Shown: positions 25,395 to 36,007 of the stretch, piece by piece
How the letters are laid out: each line of letters opens with the position of its first letter
How positions within the stretch are numbered: the first letter of the stretch is position 1
NCBI RefSeq assembly: GCF_002234675.1
Contig: NC_019860.2
Span: forward strand, 9,794,586 to 9,858,585
Direction of reading: 5' to 3'
Source of the DNA: Oryzias latipes
Taxonomy: Eukaryota > Chordata > Actinopteri > Beloniformes > Adrianichthyidae
DNA length: 64,000 nt
The notes under the pieces: model-generated
Databases searched by the model: none
Seen by the model: the letters and a program-made list of their open reading frames with translations, nothing else
What the model was told of the DNA's origin: nothing
Program-made: the position numbers and the translations under genes

Positions 25395-26995
25395 GGTTGA
25401 ATGCTTTACAGCATTCAACCAACTAGAAGGAGCTGCATTTCCAGAAGAAAATGCAGGGTTGAATGCTGTATTGCTGAAAGAAAGCTTAATGTGTAAAATA
25501 AATGGCTGAACTGAGCTGAAAGAGATCAACATTTTAAAAGTAAAATGGTTAAAAAAAGTAAAAACCTGTAAAAGAGGTTAAGCACAAGAATTCCCTATGG
25601 ATTTTAATGGAGCAAAAATCCTGGAAAATCTTGGAATATCTTGAAAAGTTCAAAGATTTGAAAGACTAAAAGTCGTAGCTGATAGGAATAAGCTGAAAGG
25701 GTTGAACATTGTAATAGTAGAAGGATTAAACTACGTGAAAGTTTGAAGAAGTTTAAAATTGCCTCAAATTTTGGCACAAAATGGCCGCCAAACTGTAGGT
25801 GGTGTTGCCATCCCAAAATAATCTTGAACCTTATGTTGAAGTCCAAAACCTTGTGAACATTTCAATATTTGAACGGTGTCTCTAGCCAAAAGAATGTTAA
25901 AGTTACAATTGTTTAAAGAAGCAAAGGTGTGGCCAATGGAGCAAAAAGATTGGAAAATCTGGCAATATCCGGGAATATCTGGAAAAGTCCAAGGATTTGA
26001 AGGACCAAAAGTCATAGCTGAAAGGAATAAGCTGAAAGGGTTGAACATTGTAATAGTAGAATGGTAAAAATAGGTGAAAGTTTGAAGAAGTTTAAAATTG
26101 CCTCACATTTTGGCACAAAATGGCCGCCAAACTGTAGGTGGTGTTGCCATCCCATAATAATTTTGAGCCTTATGTTGAAGTCCAAAACCTTGTGAACATT
26201 TCAATATTTGAACGGTGTCTCTAGCCAAAAGAATGTTAAAGTTACAATTGTTTAAAGAAGCAAAGGTGTGGCCAATGGAGCAAAAACATTGGAAAATCTG
26301 GGAATATCCGGGAATATCTGGAAAAGTTCAAAGATGTGAAGGACCAAAAGTCATAGCTGAAAGGAATAAGCTGAAAGGGTTGAACATTGTAATAGTAGAA
26401 TGGTAAAAATAGGTGAAAGTTTGAAGAAGTTTAAAATTGCCTCACATTTTGGCACAAAATGGCCGCCAAACTGTAGGTGGTGTTGCCATCCCATAATAAT
26501 TTTGAACCTTATGTTGAAGTCCAAAACCTTGTGAACATTTCAATATTTGAACGGTGTCTCTAGCCAAAAGAATGTTAAAGTTACAATTGTTTAAAGAAGC
26601 AAAGGTGTGGCCAATGGAGCAAAAAGATTGGAAAATCCGGGAATATCCGGGAATATCTGGAAAAGTTCACGGATTTGAAGGACAAAATGTCATAGCTAGA
26701 ATAAGATGAAAGAGCTGAACATTTTTATAGTCAAACGGTTAAAATAGGTGAAAAATTGTAGAAGGAGTTTAGCTGTGAACTTCTGCACGAAAAATTCTCC
26801 ATGTATTTCAATGGAGCAAAAATTCCCGGAAAACCTGGAATATCTTAAAAAGTAAAAGGATTTGAAAAACCAAAAGTCATAGCACAAATAAGCAGAAAGA
26901 GCTGAACATTTTAAAAGTTGAATGGTTACAATCGGTTAAAAATTGTAGAAGGAGTTAAGCGGCGAAAAACGGCGGAAGATAGGTGTAAAGAATAA
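25395..26995. repeat. Duplicated segment C, copy 3 (partial)
   Basis: This matches 10050-11650 and 17338-18938, then diverges exactly after the A-tract, joining directly to CTAGAAGGAGCTGC. Confidence 0.9.
25600..26730. repeat. 339-bp monomer run, three copies
   Basis: This is the third copy of the 10250-11390 run, offset 15345 bp, with one visible change (GGAAAAGTCCAAGG). The copied block stops in the A-tract at about 26995. Confidence 0.9.
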
Positions 26996-27559
26996 AAAAA
27001 ACTAGAAGGAGCTGCATTTCCAGAAGAAAATGCAGGGTTGAATGCTGTACTGCTGAATGAAAGCTGAATTAGCTGAAGAAATGGCTGAACTGTACTGGAA
27101 GAACCATGAAAAGTTAAAGGTGCAAAAGTCCTAGCAGGAATAAGCTGAAAAAGTTGAACATTGTAATAGTAGAATGGCTAAAATAGGTCAAATTTTGTAG
27201 AAGGAGTTAAGCATTAAAGCTGAAATTGTTGAAAAAATGGCTGAATTGTTGAAAATGTGAAGATATTGCTAATATGGCTAAAAGTGCTAGCACTAAAATC
27301 AGCATCATCAACTGGCTAAAAAAAACACATTGTTTGAGAGTATCATATTGGTAAAAGCTACATGTTCTAAGTTGATAAAAAAAAAATCCACTTTTTTCAA
27401 AATGGCGGCTTTTTCTATTAATTTTATCTCCATAGCAACCATTTTATGTTTGAGTCGCCTAGGGATGACGAACAAATCGACGTCAGTTTCAGACAAATTG
27501 GAAAAAGTTAACCCTTGGATGTCCTTAGCAACGAAGTTTGTTTGCTAACCACGCCCACA

Positions 27560-30235
27560 TTCCTTATATGTCCAGATCCATTGAATTTCAATATGTTCAG
27601 TTCCAGCCATGGATTAAGTTTTTTGCAATATTTGCTTCAGATTTTGTCAAAGAAATGGCTTTCAAACAGTAGGTAGTGTTGCCATCCCATAATAATTGCA
27701 AAATTTATGTTGAAATCCAAAGCCTTGTGAACATTTAAATGTCTGAACTGTGTCTCTAGCTGAAAGCATGTTGAAGTTACAATGGTTAGAAGAAACAAAG
27801 GTTTTCAAGGATTATCCTTGTATTTAAATGGAGCATAACTTCTGGGAAATCCTGGAGTATCCTGGAATATCTTAAAAGGTTCAAGGATTTGAAGGACCAA
27901 AAGTTATGGCAGAAAGGATTAAGCTGAAAGATCTGAACATTGTAATAGTAAAATGGTTAAAATAGCTAAAACTTAAGTTTTAAATCGCCTCACATTTAGG
28001 CTGAAAATGGCCGCCAAACCATAGTTGGCGTTGCCATCCCATAATAATTTCAAAACTTATATTAAAGTCCAAAGTCCTGTGAGCAGTTTAATGTTTGAAC
28101 GGTGTTTCTAGCCAAAGGCATGTTGAAGTTATTATGGTTGAAAGAAACAAAGGTTTCAAGGATTCTCTATGTATTTTAATGGAGCAGAAATCTTGAAAAA
28201 CCCTGGAAAATCCTGGAATATCTTGAAAAGTTGAAGGATTTGAAGGGCCAAAGTTCATAGCTGAAATAAAGTGAAATAGTGAAAGATTTTAATAATTTTA
28301 TGGTTGAAAAATTTGAAGTGTCCGAACGGGGTGTCGAACCGGGCGCCTCATGCGCCATAACTTCCCCATGTATTTTAATAGGGCAAAAAAATCCCGGAAA
28401 ACCTGGAATATCTTAAAAAGTTGAAGGAATTGAAAAACCAAAAGTCATAGCATTAATAAGCTGAAAGAGCTGAACATTTTAAAAGTTGAATGGTTAAAAT
28501 AGGTTAAAATTTGTAGAAGGAGTTAAGTGCCGAAAAACGGCGGAAGATAGCATAAGAGGAAAACAAAGGGTTGAATGCTATACAGCATTCAACCAATAAA
28601 TAAAGAGAAACAGGAAAACAAAGGGTTGAATGCTTTACAGCATTCAACCAATAAATAAAGAGAAACAGGAAAACAAAGGGTTGAATGCTTTACAGCATTC
28701 AACCAATAAACTAGAAGGAGCTGCATTTCCAGAAGAAAATGCAGGGTTGAATGCTGTACTGCTGAATGAAAGCTAAATTTGCTGAAGAAATGTCTGAACT
28801 GTACTGGAAAAACCTTGAAAAGTTAAATGATCAAAAGTCCTAGTAGGAATAAGCTGAAAAAGGTGAACATTGTAATAGTAGAATGTCTAAAATAGGTCAA
28901 AATTTGTAGAAGGAGTTAAGCATTAAAGCTGAAATTGTTGAAAAAATGGCTGAACTGTTGAAAATTTGAAGATGTTGCTAAAATGGCTAAAAGTGCTAGC
29001 ATTGGAATCAGCATCATCAACCGACTCAAAAAAACACATTGTTTGAGAGTATCATATTGGTAAAAGCTACATGTCTAAGTTGATAGAAAATCCACTTTTT
29101 TCAAAATGGCGGCTTTTCTATTAATTCTATCTCCATAGCAACCATTTTATGTTTGGGTCGCCTGGGGATGACGAACCAATCGACGTCAGTTTCAGACAAA
29201 TCAGAAAAAGTAAACCTTTGGACGTCCATAGCAACGAAGTTTGTTTGCTAACCACGCCCACATTCCTTATATGTCCAGATCCAGTGAATTTCAATATGTT
29301 CAGTTCCAGCCATGGATGAAGTTAAATGCAATATTTGCTTCAGATTTGGTCAAAAAATGGCCACCAAACAGTAGGTTGTGTCGACATCCCATAATGATTT
29401 CTAAACCTATTTTATAGTCCAAAGCCTTGTGATCAATTTAACGTTTGAACGGTATCTCTAGCTAAAGGCATGTTGAAGTTACAATGGTTGAAAGAACCAA
29501 AGGTTTTCAAGGATTCTCAATGTATTTAAATGGAGCGAAAATCTTGGAAAATCCTGTAATATCTTGAAAAGTTCAAAGATTTGAAGGACCAAAAGTAATA
29601 GCTGAAAGGAATAAGCTGAAGGAGTTGAACATTGAAATAGTAGAATGATTGAAATAGGTGAAAGTTTGAAGAAGTTTAAAATTGCCTCACATTTTGGCAA
29701 AAAATGGCCGCCAAACTGTAGGTGGTGTTGCCATCCCATAATAATTTTGAGCCTTATATTGAAGTCCTAAACCTTGTGAACATTTCAATGTTTGAACGGT
29801 GTCTCTAGCCAAAAGAATGTTAAAGTTACAATTGTTTAAAGAAGCAAAGGTGTGGCCAATGGAGCAAAAATATTGGAAAATCCGGGAATAACCGGGACTA
29901 TCTGGAAAAGTTCAAGGATTTGAAGGACAAAATGTCATAGCTGGAATAAGATGAAAGAGCTGAACATTTTAATAGTTGAATGGTTAAAATAGGTGAAAAA
30001 TTGTAGAAGTTTAACTGTGAACTTCTGCACGAAAAATTCTCCATGTATTTCAATGGAGAAAAAATCATGGAAAATCCTGGAATATCTTAAAAAGTTCAAG
30101 GATTTAAAAAACCAAAAGTCATAGCAGTAATAAGCTGAAAGAGCTGAACAGTTTAATAGTTGAATGGTTAAAATAGGTTGAAAATTGTAGAAGGAGTTAA
30201 GTGCCGAAAAACGGCGGAAGATAGCGTAAGAGGAA
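27560..30235. repeat. Diverged right flank of the array
   Basis: Toward the right end monomers and leaders are more diverged: isolated monomer relatives lie near 28009 and 29707, leaders near 27430-27565 and 29130-29265, and hinges have three hairpin units each. Satellite edges usually show this pattern because they escape homogenisation. Confidence 0.75.
28318..28360 (-). other. tRNA T-arm-like sequence (best of four)
   Basis: The minus strand reads GCCCGGTTCGACACCCCG with a perfect B box GTTCGACAC. More diverged relatives with B box GATCGACAC lie near 7838-7885, 17065-17105 and 19884-19925. No complete cloverleaf is visible. Confidence 0.5.
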
Positions 30236-30559
30236 AACAAAGGGTTGAATGCTATACAGCATTCAACCAATAAAGAGAAACAGGAAAACAAAGGGTTGAA
30301 TGCTTTACAGCATTCAACCAATAAAGAGAAACAGGAAAACAAAGGGTTGAATGCTTTACAGCATTCAACCAATTATTTAGAAGAAGTCAGAAAACAACAC
30401 AACATTAAATCAAGACGGAGCAGTAGAATTTAGAACACAGCTAAGCAGACAAAAGAGCAGATTCATAGAAAAGGCCTGATATCTCTCCCTAGTTTCATTT
30501 GTAGAACTGGCTGAACATCTGTACTCAGAAAAGGTTGGCCTAACTCTAGTTCTCCTCTA

Positions 30560-31265
30560 GACCTCTTGCCTGACAGCTCTTGACGATATGTAACTACTAA
30601 TATATTCCCTGTCTCTCCACTGGACATGTCCAAACCATCTCAGTCTGGCCTCTCTGACTTTATCTCCAAAAACTCTAACATGTACTATCCCTCTGATGTC
30701 CTCATTCCTGATCCATACTGGTCTCTTCAAAAGAGAACCTCAGCCTCTTCATCTCTGCTTTCTGTTTTTTCCTCAGTACCACTTTCTATAGGCAGAAGAA
30801 CAATTGAGCTGAAACTCTTCTATCACACATCACATCTATCACGTCTCTCCACCCATTCCAACCTACCTGCACTCGCTTCTTCACTTGTTTTCCGCATTCT
30901 CCATTCCTCTGGACTGTAGACCCTAGATACTTTAAATCCTCCACCTTCTTTATCTCTTCTCCCTGTAACCTCACTCTTCCACTTGGATCCCGCTCATTCA
31001 CACACATGTACTCCGTCTTGCTGCGGCTAACCTTCATTTCTCTCCTTTCCAGGGCAAACCTCCGACTCTCTAGCTTCTCCTCCACCTGTTCCCTCCTCTT
31101 GCTACAAATCACAGTATCGTCTGCAAACATCATAGTCCATGGTAATTCCTTTCTAACCTCATCTGCCAGCCTGTCCACACTATTGTAAACAGGAAGAGGC
31201 TCAGAGATGATCCCTGATGTAATTCTACCTCCACCTTGAATCCTCTGTCCACTCCTACAGCACAC
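30560..31265 (-). mobile_element. RTE-type LINE reverse transcriptase fragment
   Basis: The minus strand encodes part of a non-LTR retrotransposon reverse transcriptase. The palm motif FADD is encoded near 31115-31128, followed by SKTEYMC and KYLGST, the usual order in RTE-clade proteins. A 159-codon open frame covers 30786-31265, and the C-terminal part continues in another frame to about 30560 with homology to the element at 48018-49060, so the copy is frameshifted and 5' truncated. It lies just upstream of the NLR exons. Confidence 0.85.
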
Positions 31266-31405
31266 CTCACCTCAAATTCAAAAAAGCTTCGTTTTTTGTT
31301 TGAAAAAATTTCCCGCTTGGTTGTTGACGCAGAAGCAACCCAATGGATGGATGGATCTGAAAAGAAATAATTTAGTTTGGTCTCATTGTTGCTGATTCTC
31401 CACAG

Positions 31406-31484
31406 AGTGGACCAGCAGAGCTCAGAGACTCCCAGTGGTCCGTCTGTCCAGCAGCATCAAACACAGCTGGACTCCATCTTTCTG
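31406..31484 (+). CDS. NLRC3-like NLR gene, N-terminal linker exon (partial gene)
   Basis: This is the first recognisable exon of a fish NLR gene. It follows an acceptor ending CCACAG and ends at a GT donor. The 79 bp read VDQQSSETPSGPSVQQ and then LDSIFL, the low-complexity linker that precedes the FISNA domain in fish NLRC3-like proteins. The exon begins in phase 2 and has no start codon, so at least one upstream exon is required. None is recognisable between the RTE fragment and the exon, nor in the satellite array. The next exon joins in phase 0. Confidence 0.75.
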
Positions 31485-31645
31485 GTCTGTACATGAACAA
31501 CAACTACTTTTCCATCATTCTGTCCACAGTCGTCTCCATGCTGCACTTTGGACACCAGTGGACTGTCAGTGTGTCCAACATGGAGCTGATGTTTGGCTCC
31601 ATGACTTCACTCTGATTGACTCATTTATCTGGAATTCTGTTCCAG

Positions 31646-31844
31646 CTGCTGGAGGACAACATTGTCACTTTCGTGAAGAAGGAGTTGAAGAAGATCCAGA
31701 AGCTTCTGAGTCACAGGGAGGATGAGGAGGAGCTGGAGAGTGAATATGAAATGCAGAAGAGCAGCAGAGAGTCACTGGTTAAGATCACAGAGAACTTCCT
31801 GAGGAGAATGAAGCAGGAGGAGCTGGCTGATCGACTGCAGAGCA
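31646..31844 (+). CDS. NLRC3-like NLR gene, helical linker exon
   Basis: The exon starts after TTCTGTTCCAG and ends at the strong donor GTAAGAG. It encodes 66 codons beginning LLEDNIVTFVKKELKK, with a mostly charged helical composition and REDEEELESE, then NFLRRMKQEELADRLQS. This segment precedes FISNA in fish NLRs. Phase 1 at its end matches phase at the start of the next exon, giving LQSSFTTAVCRQK across the junction. A longer open frame (31616-31882) ignores this donor and is not preferred. Confidence 0.8.
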
Positions 31845-31970
31845 GTAAGAGGATTTCTCTGAAGGTTTCAGCTGGTGGATAAATTAAGTTTTACTGAACA
31901 ATATTGATTCAAATCATCATCATTCAGGGCTGCAGAGAGTTGATTAACTCTGTTTGTTGTCTTCAAACAG

Positions 31971-33762
31971 GTTTCACTACTGCAGTTTGTCGACAAAAAG
32001 TCCAATCTGGTCTGAAGAAGAAGTTCCAGTGTGTGTTTGAGGGGATCGCTAAAGCAGGAAACCCAACCCTTCTGAAGGAAATCTACACAGAGCTCTTCAT
32101 CTCAGAGCAAGGAACTGAAGAGCTGAATGAAGAACATGAGGTCAGACAGATTGAAGCAGCATCCAGGAAAGCAGACAGAGCAGAAAAAACCATTAGACAA
32201 GAAAAGCTCTTCCAACTCCCAGCTGGAAGACAAGAACCAATCAGAACCGTGATGACTAAGGGAGTGGCTGGCATTGGGAAAACAGTCTTAACACAGAAGT
32301 TCACTCTGGACTGGGCTGAAGGCAAAGCCCACCAGAACCTCCACTTCATATTTCCATTCACTTTCAGAGAGCTGAATGTGCTGAAAGAAGAGAAGTTCAG
32401 CTTGGTGGAACTTGTTCATCACTTCTTCCCTGAAACCAAAGAAGCAGGAATCTGCAGCTTTGAACATTTCCAGGTCATCTTCATCTTTGATGGTCTGGAT
32501 GAGTGTCGACTTCCTCTGGACTTCCAGACACAGATCCTAAATGACCCTAGAAAGCCTACCTCAATTGGTGATCTGCTGACAAACCTCATCAGGGGGAACC
32601 TGCTTCCCTCTGCTCGCCTCTGGATAACCACACGACCTGCAGCAGCCAATTTGATCCCTGCTGAGTGTGTTGATATGGTGACAGAGGTCAGAGGGTTCAA
32701 TGATCCACAGAAGGAGGAGTACTTCAGGAAGAGATTCAGAGATGAAGAGCAGGCCAGCATGATTGTCTCTCACATCAAAAGATCTAGAAGCCTCCACATC
32801 ATGTGCCACATCCCAGTCTTCTGCTGGATCACTGCTACAGTTCTGGAGGATCTGCTGAGGACCAAGGAGGGAGAAAAGCTGCCCAAGAGCTTGACTGAGA
32901 TGTACATTCACTTTGTGGTGGTTCAGGCCAAAGTCAAGAAGGTCAAGTATGATGGAGGAGCTGAGACAGATCCTCACTGGAGTCCAGAGAGCAGGAAGAT
33001 GATGGAGTCTCTGGGAGAACTGGCTTTTGAGCAGCTGCAGAAAGGAAACCTGATCTTCTATGAATCTGACCTGACAGAGTGTGGCATCGATATCAGAGCA
33101 GCCTCAGTGTACTCAGGAGTGTTCACACAGATCTTTAGAGAGGAGAGAGGCCTGTACCAGGACAAGGTCTTCTGCTTCATCCATCTGAGTGTTCAGGAGT
33201 TCCTGGCTGCTCTTCATGTCCACCTGACCTTTATCAACCCTGGACTCAACCTGATGGAAGGAGAAAGAGAATCCAAGATAGTTAATGAGAAACAAAATAT
33301 TTCAGTCCAGTTCTATCAAAGTGCTGTGAACATGGCTTTGGAGTGTCAAAGCGGAGACATGGACTTGTTCCTTCGCTTCCTCCTGGGTCTTTCACTGCCG
33401 ACCAATCAGAGTCTCCTACGAGGTCTACAGACTCAGACAGGAAGTAGTCCACAAACCAATAAGGAAACAGTCCTGTACATCAAGGAGAAGATCAGTGAGA
33501 ATCTGTCTGCAGAGAAAAGCATCAACCTGTTCCACTGTCTGAATGAACTGAATGATGGTTCTCTAGTGGAGGAGATCCAACAGTCCCTGAGGTCAGGACG
33601 TCTCTCCACAGAGAAACTGTCTCCTGCTCAGTGGTCTGCTCTGGTCTTCATCTTACTGTCATCAGAAGAAGATCTGGAAGAGTTTGACCTGCAGAAATAC
33701 TCTGCTTCAGAGGAGGCTCTTCTGAGGCTGCTGCCAGTGATCAAAGCCTCCAACAAAGCTCT
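31971..33762 (+). CDS. NLRC3-like NLR gene, FISNA-NACHT exon
   Basis: This 1792-bp exon encodes about 597 residues without a stop. In order it has a FISNA domain (KKKFQCVFEGIAKAGNP onward), the NACHT domain with Walker A GVAGIGKT (32261-32284), Walker B FIFDGLDE (about 32481-32504) and a sensor-like WITTRP, then winged-helix and helical segments including GVFTQIF and FIHLSVQEFLAALHVH. NACHT NLRs are cytosolic ATP-dependent immune receptors; in fish the NLRC3-like class is greatly expanded and individual functions are mostly unknown. Flanking splice sites are an acceptor at CTTCAAACAG and the donor GTAAGAA, and phases fit the neighbours. No degenerate motif is seen here, so this part could still be functional despite damage downstream. 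Confidence 0.93.
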
Positions 33763-33857
33763 GTAAGAACTCTCAGGAAAATCATCTTCAGTGAAGAAAT
33801 ATATTTGAGTGGAAAACTACATTTTCAATAACTGTTGTCTGTCTTTGTTTTCTTCAG

Positions 33858-34031
33858 ACTGAGTGACTGTAAGCTGTCAGAGAAAAGTGGTGCAGCTCTG
33901 TCATCAGTTCTCAGCTCTCAGTCCTCCAGACTCAGAGATCTGGACCTGAGTAACAACAACCTGCAGGATTCAGGAGTGGAGCTGCTATCCGTTGGACTAA
34001 AGAGTCCACACTGTAAAGTAGAGACTCTCAG
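33858..34031 (+). CDS. NLR gene, LRR exon 1
   Basis: This 174-bp exon (58 codons) encodes two leucine-rich repeat turns, including [19 protein letters not shown]. Acceptor TTCTTCAG and donor GTCAGC are intact. Exons of exactly 174 bp, all in phase 2, are characteristic of this NLR family and allow exons to be added or skipped without a frame change. LRRs form the ligand-sensing horseshoe. Confidence 0.9.
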
Positions 34032-34084
34032 GTCAGCTTTCATTCAACTATTTTTCTAGGCTCTGTTTGGAGAAAGTGTCACAT

Positions 34085-34232
34085 AGACGTCATCATTCAT
34101 TCATTCATCCATCTTCTAAATCCATTTTGTCCCTTTCGGGGTCACGGGGCTGCTGGAGCCTATCCCGGCCACTCGTGGGTGAGGGCAGGGGGACATCCTG
34201 GACAGGTCGCCAGTCTGTCGCAGACATTTACG
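34085..34232 (-). mobile_element. Non-LTR retroelement or SINE 3' tail
   Basis: The plus strand shows GGGGTCACGGGGCTGCTGG, then GGACAGGTCGCCAGTCTG, a 3' tail seen widely in fish retroelements and here reversed. A diverged copy is at 38205-38295 and the same tail in plus orientation ends the SINE at 49418-49510. The family name is not assigned. Confidence 0.7.
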
Positions 34233-34632
34233 TCAGTAAAGAGGAAGCAATGAGGACTAAAATTTTGTTTCAGTTCAGTTTAGTTTGATTAGTTGAGCTA
34301 AATGTTGTTGTAGGTCACTTTGCCTTGATTCTGTTTCTGTTTTTTGTTTATAGTAAGTATTAGTTTTAACTTCCATTTTTCTCTAACATGGTAAAAGTCG
34401 GAAATTGAATCTGTCATTTTACCAAAGACATTCCCGGTATTAGAAAACAGCTGGTTATGTTAAAATGAACACTTGGGTCTGTCCCTCTTAATAAAATTAT
34501 TAAAATACAATATAACTGGATAAATTGTACACTTACTGCTTTTGTTGTTTTTTGCTTTTACTAGTTGATCAATGGTTCTGGACCTCGAGCTGCCATCACT
34601 GCTCCTTAACACACTTTTCTTTCGGTTTTCAG

Positions 34633-34799
34633 GTTGAAAAACTGCAGTTTGTCAGAGACCAGCAGTAAAGATCTGGGCTCAGCTCTAAAGTCCAACCCGT
34701 CCAATCTGACAGAACTGGACTTGAGCTGGAACAGCCTGCAGGATTCAGGATTTCTTCATCTGTGTGGTTTCCTGGAGAGTCCTGACTGCAGACTCTGAG
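34633..34799 (+). pseudogene. NLR gene, LRR exon 2, 7-bp deletion and stop
   Basis: The exon is 167 bp, not 174. Compared with its sisters it has lost 7 bp near the 3' end, where the others read GACTGCAGACT followed by more sequence before CTGAG. The reading frame therefore meets TGA at 34796-34798, after FLESPDCRL. Splice sites (TTTTCAG acceptor, GTCAGT donor) remain good. If included, the protein stops after two LRR exons; if skipped, the frame to the next exon is restored. Confidence 0.85.
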
Positions 34800-35455
34800 G
34801 TCAGTAACTAATAGATCTTATAAAGCTGGACTTTTTGCTTTTTTTGTCTGCATTTGTGAAGCTACTTTTAATACATCCCAATGTTTTTCTCTCCAGGAAC
34901 ACAGATTGTTTCAATTATTATCATCGTTGCAACCGAAAAACCTTTCAGATTTTACAATTCTTCTAAAAAGTTGCCATAAAAAATGTTTTTTAATCAATAA
35001 TCATCCTTAACCTTAAGCTTTGGGATGTGTTTAAATTTTTCCCCCAGTTTGTTGAAGTGTTTATGTAACCCACCAAAAAAAAAAAAAAAAAAAATCACAG
35101 CTTTGATTTAATTCTTGAATAGTGATTTATTGCCAAATGAAGTGTAAACTGTCTCACCTTTGTCTGAGAGCAACTATGACACTTGCACAAATCATAGCAA
35201 GAACTTTACTGCATTTACATTCAACATCTTGAAAACCGAAAATTTCGTTGTCACAAGTTTCTTGTGTAACAATGATAAAGGCTTTCTGATTCTGAAAAGT
35301 TAAAATTAAAAGTTAGAACGTTTTGGGTTTCATAATTTTTTTTAATGTTTCAATTAAAGGAAAATCCTCTTAAAAATACCTTTGAATTATTTTCCAGAAA
35401 CGAAAACTTTTCAGTTTAATTGTTAGCTAAATGTTGCTATTGGCCAGTTAACATG
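34800..35455 (+). other. Intron sequence with poly-A tract
   Basis: This intron stretch has no exon. A run of about 22 A is at 35073-35094, and 35280-35305 resembles the 3' end of a retroelement (GATAAAGGCTTTCTGATTC). Confidence 0.5.
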
Positions 35456-35461
35456 ATTCCT

Positions 35462-36001
35462 TGTCATGGCGTCGTAGACGTAGCAGACCCAGATGCTGAA
35501 ACCCGGAAGAAAACTCACAGCAAGGATGACTTTAAATGGATTTATTTTACCAGAGGTAAATAAGTTTTAGGAGATGTGACGTATTTCCTCCGTGGATTGA
35601 ACTTGGTGTTTCCTTTGAGCTGATGCAGATGAAGGGGAGGGGGCGACACGAGGACGCATCGAACTGTGGATCCAGAGGGAGCGAGGCTTGGGCGCTGAGG
35701 ACAGAGGGACCGGCTTGAGGTAAGGCGTGGACGCCGAGGACGGCAGGACCAGCGTGACCAAGGTAGGAACCTGAAGGTGAGCACAAGACGTGGTAAGTAT
35801 GGAGACAAGATAAACTTAGCTGAGCCTAAGAGGCCAGGCATAAGCACCGGAGTGAGTATAACAAACTGGCGTAGAATTCTGGTGAGAGCTCCCTTATGAA
35901 GACCGGCAGGATGATGAGAAGATGAGGATCAGCTGGTTCCAATCAGCAAGGTGGTGAGAGCTGTAGGAGGGGGGGGAGTTGAACTGACAGGCACCGTGAC
36001 A
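35462..36001 (-). mobile_element. Solo LTR with 6-bp target duplication
   Basis: The element is 540 bp and flanked by the direct repeat ATTCCT (35456-35461 and 36002-36007). On the minus strand it begins TGTCACGGTG and ends GCCATGACA, the TG...CA ends of an LTR, with a polyadenylation signal AATAAA (plus strand 35541-35546) near its 3' end. No internal retroviral or gypsy sequence remains. A short-TIR DNA transposon is the alternative, since both ends start TGTCA. Confidence 0.6.
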
Positions 36002-36007
36002 ATTCCT

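Larger units (their letters stand above)
1..30372. repeat. Giant composite tandem satellite array
   Basis: The first 30 kb is head-to-tail repetitive DNA on one orientation, AT-rich, with three building blocks: a 339-bp monomer (about 33 copies), a 'leader' cassette of roughly 500 bp (11 copies) and a 'hinge' block with an A-tract and hairpins. Blocks alternate as leader, 1-4 monomers, hinge, then a degenerate spacer related to the monomer. Leader-to-leader distances vary from about 1.0 to 6.0 kb, so this is a higher-order array with variable units. It starts before the window begins. No open frame here resembles a known protein; frames recur only because the repeat recurs. It may be a satellite or a nest of a large non-autonomous element; the sequence alone does not decide. 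Confidence 0.95.

Noticed and set aside
32083-32977. Minus-strand frames opposite the NACHT exon
   Set aside because: Shadows of the long plus-strand coding exon.
35542-35847. 101-codon minus-strand frame
   Set aside because: Lies wholly in the solo LTR and has no domain features.
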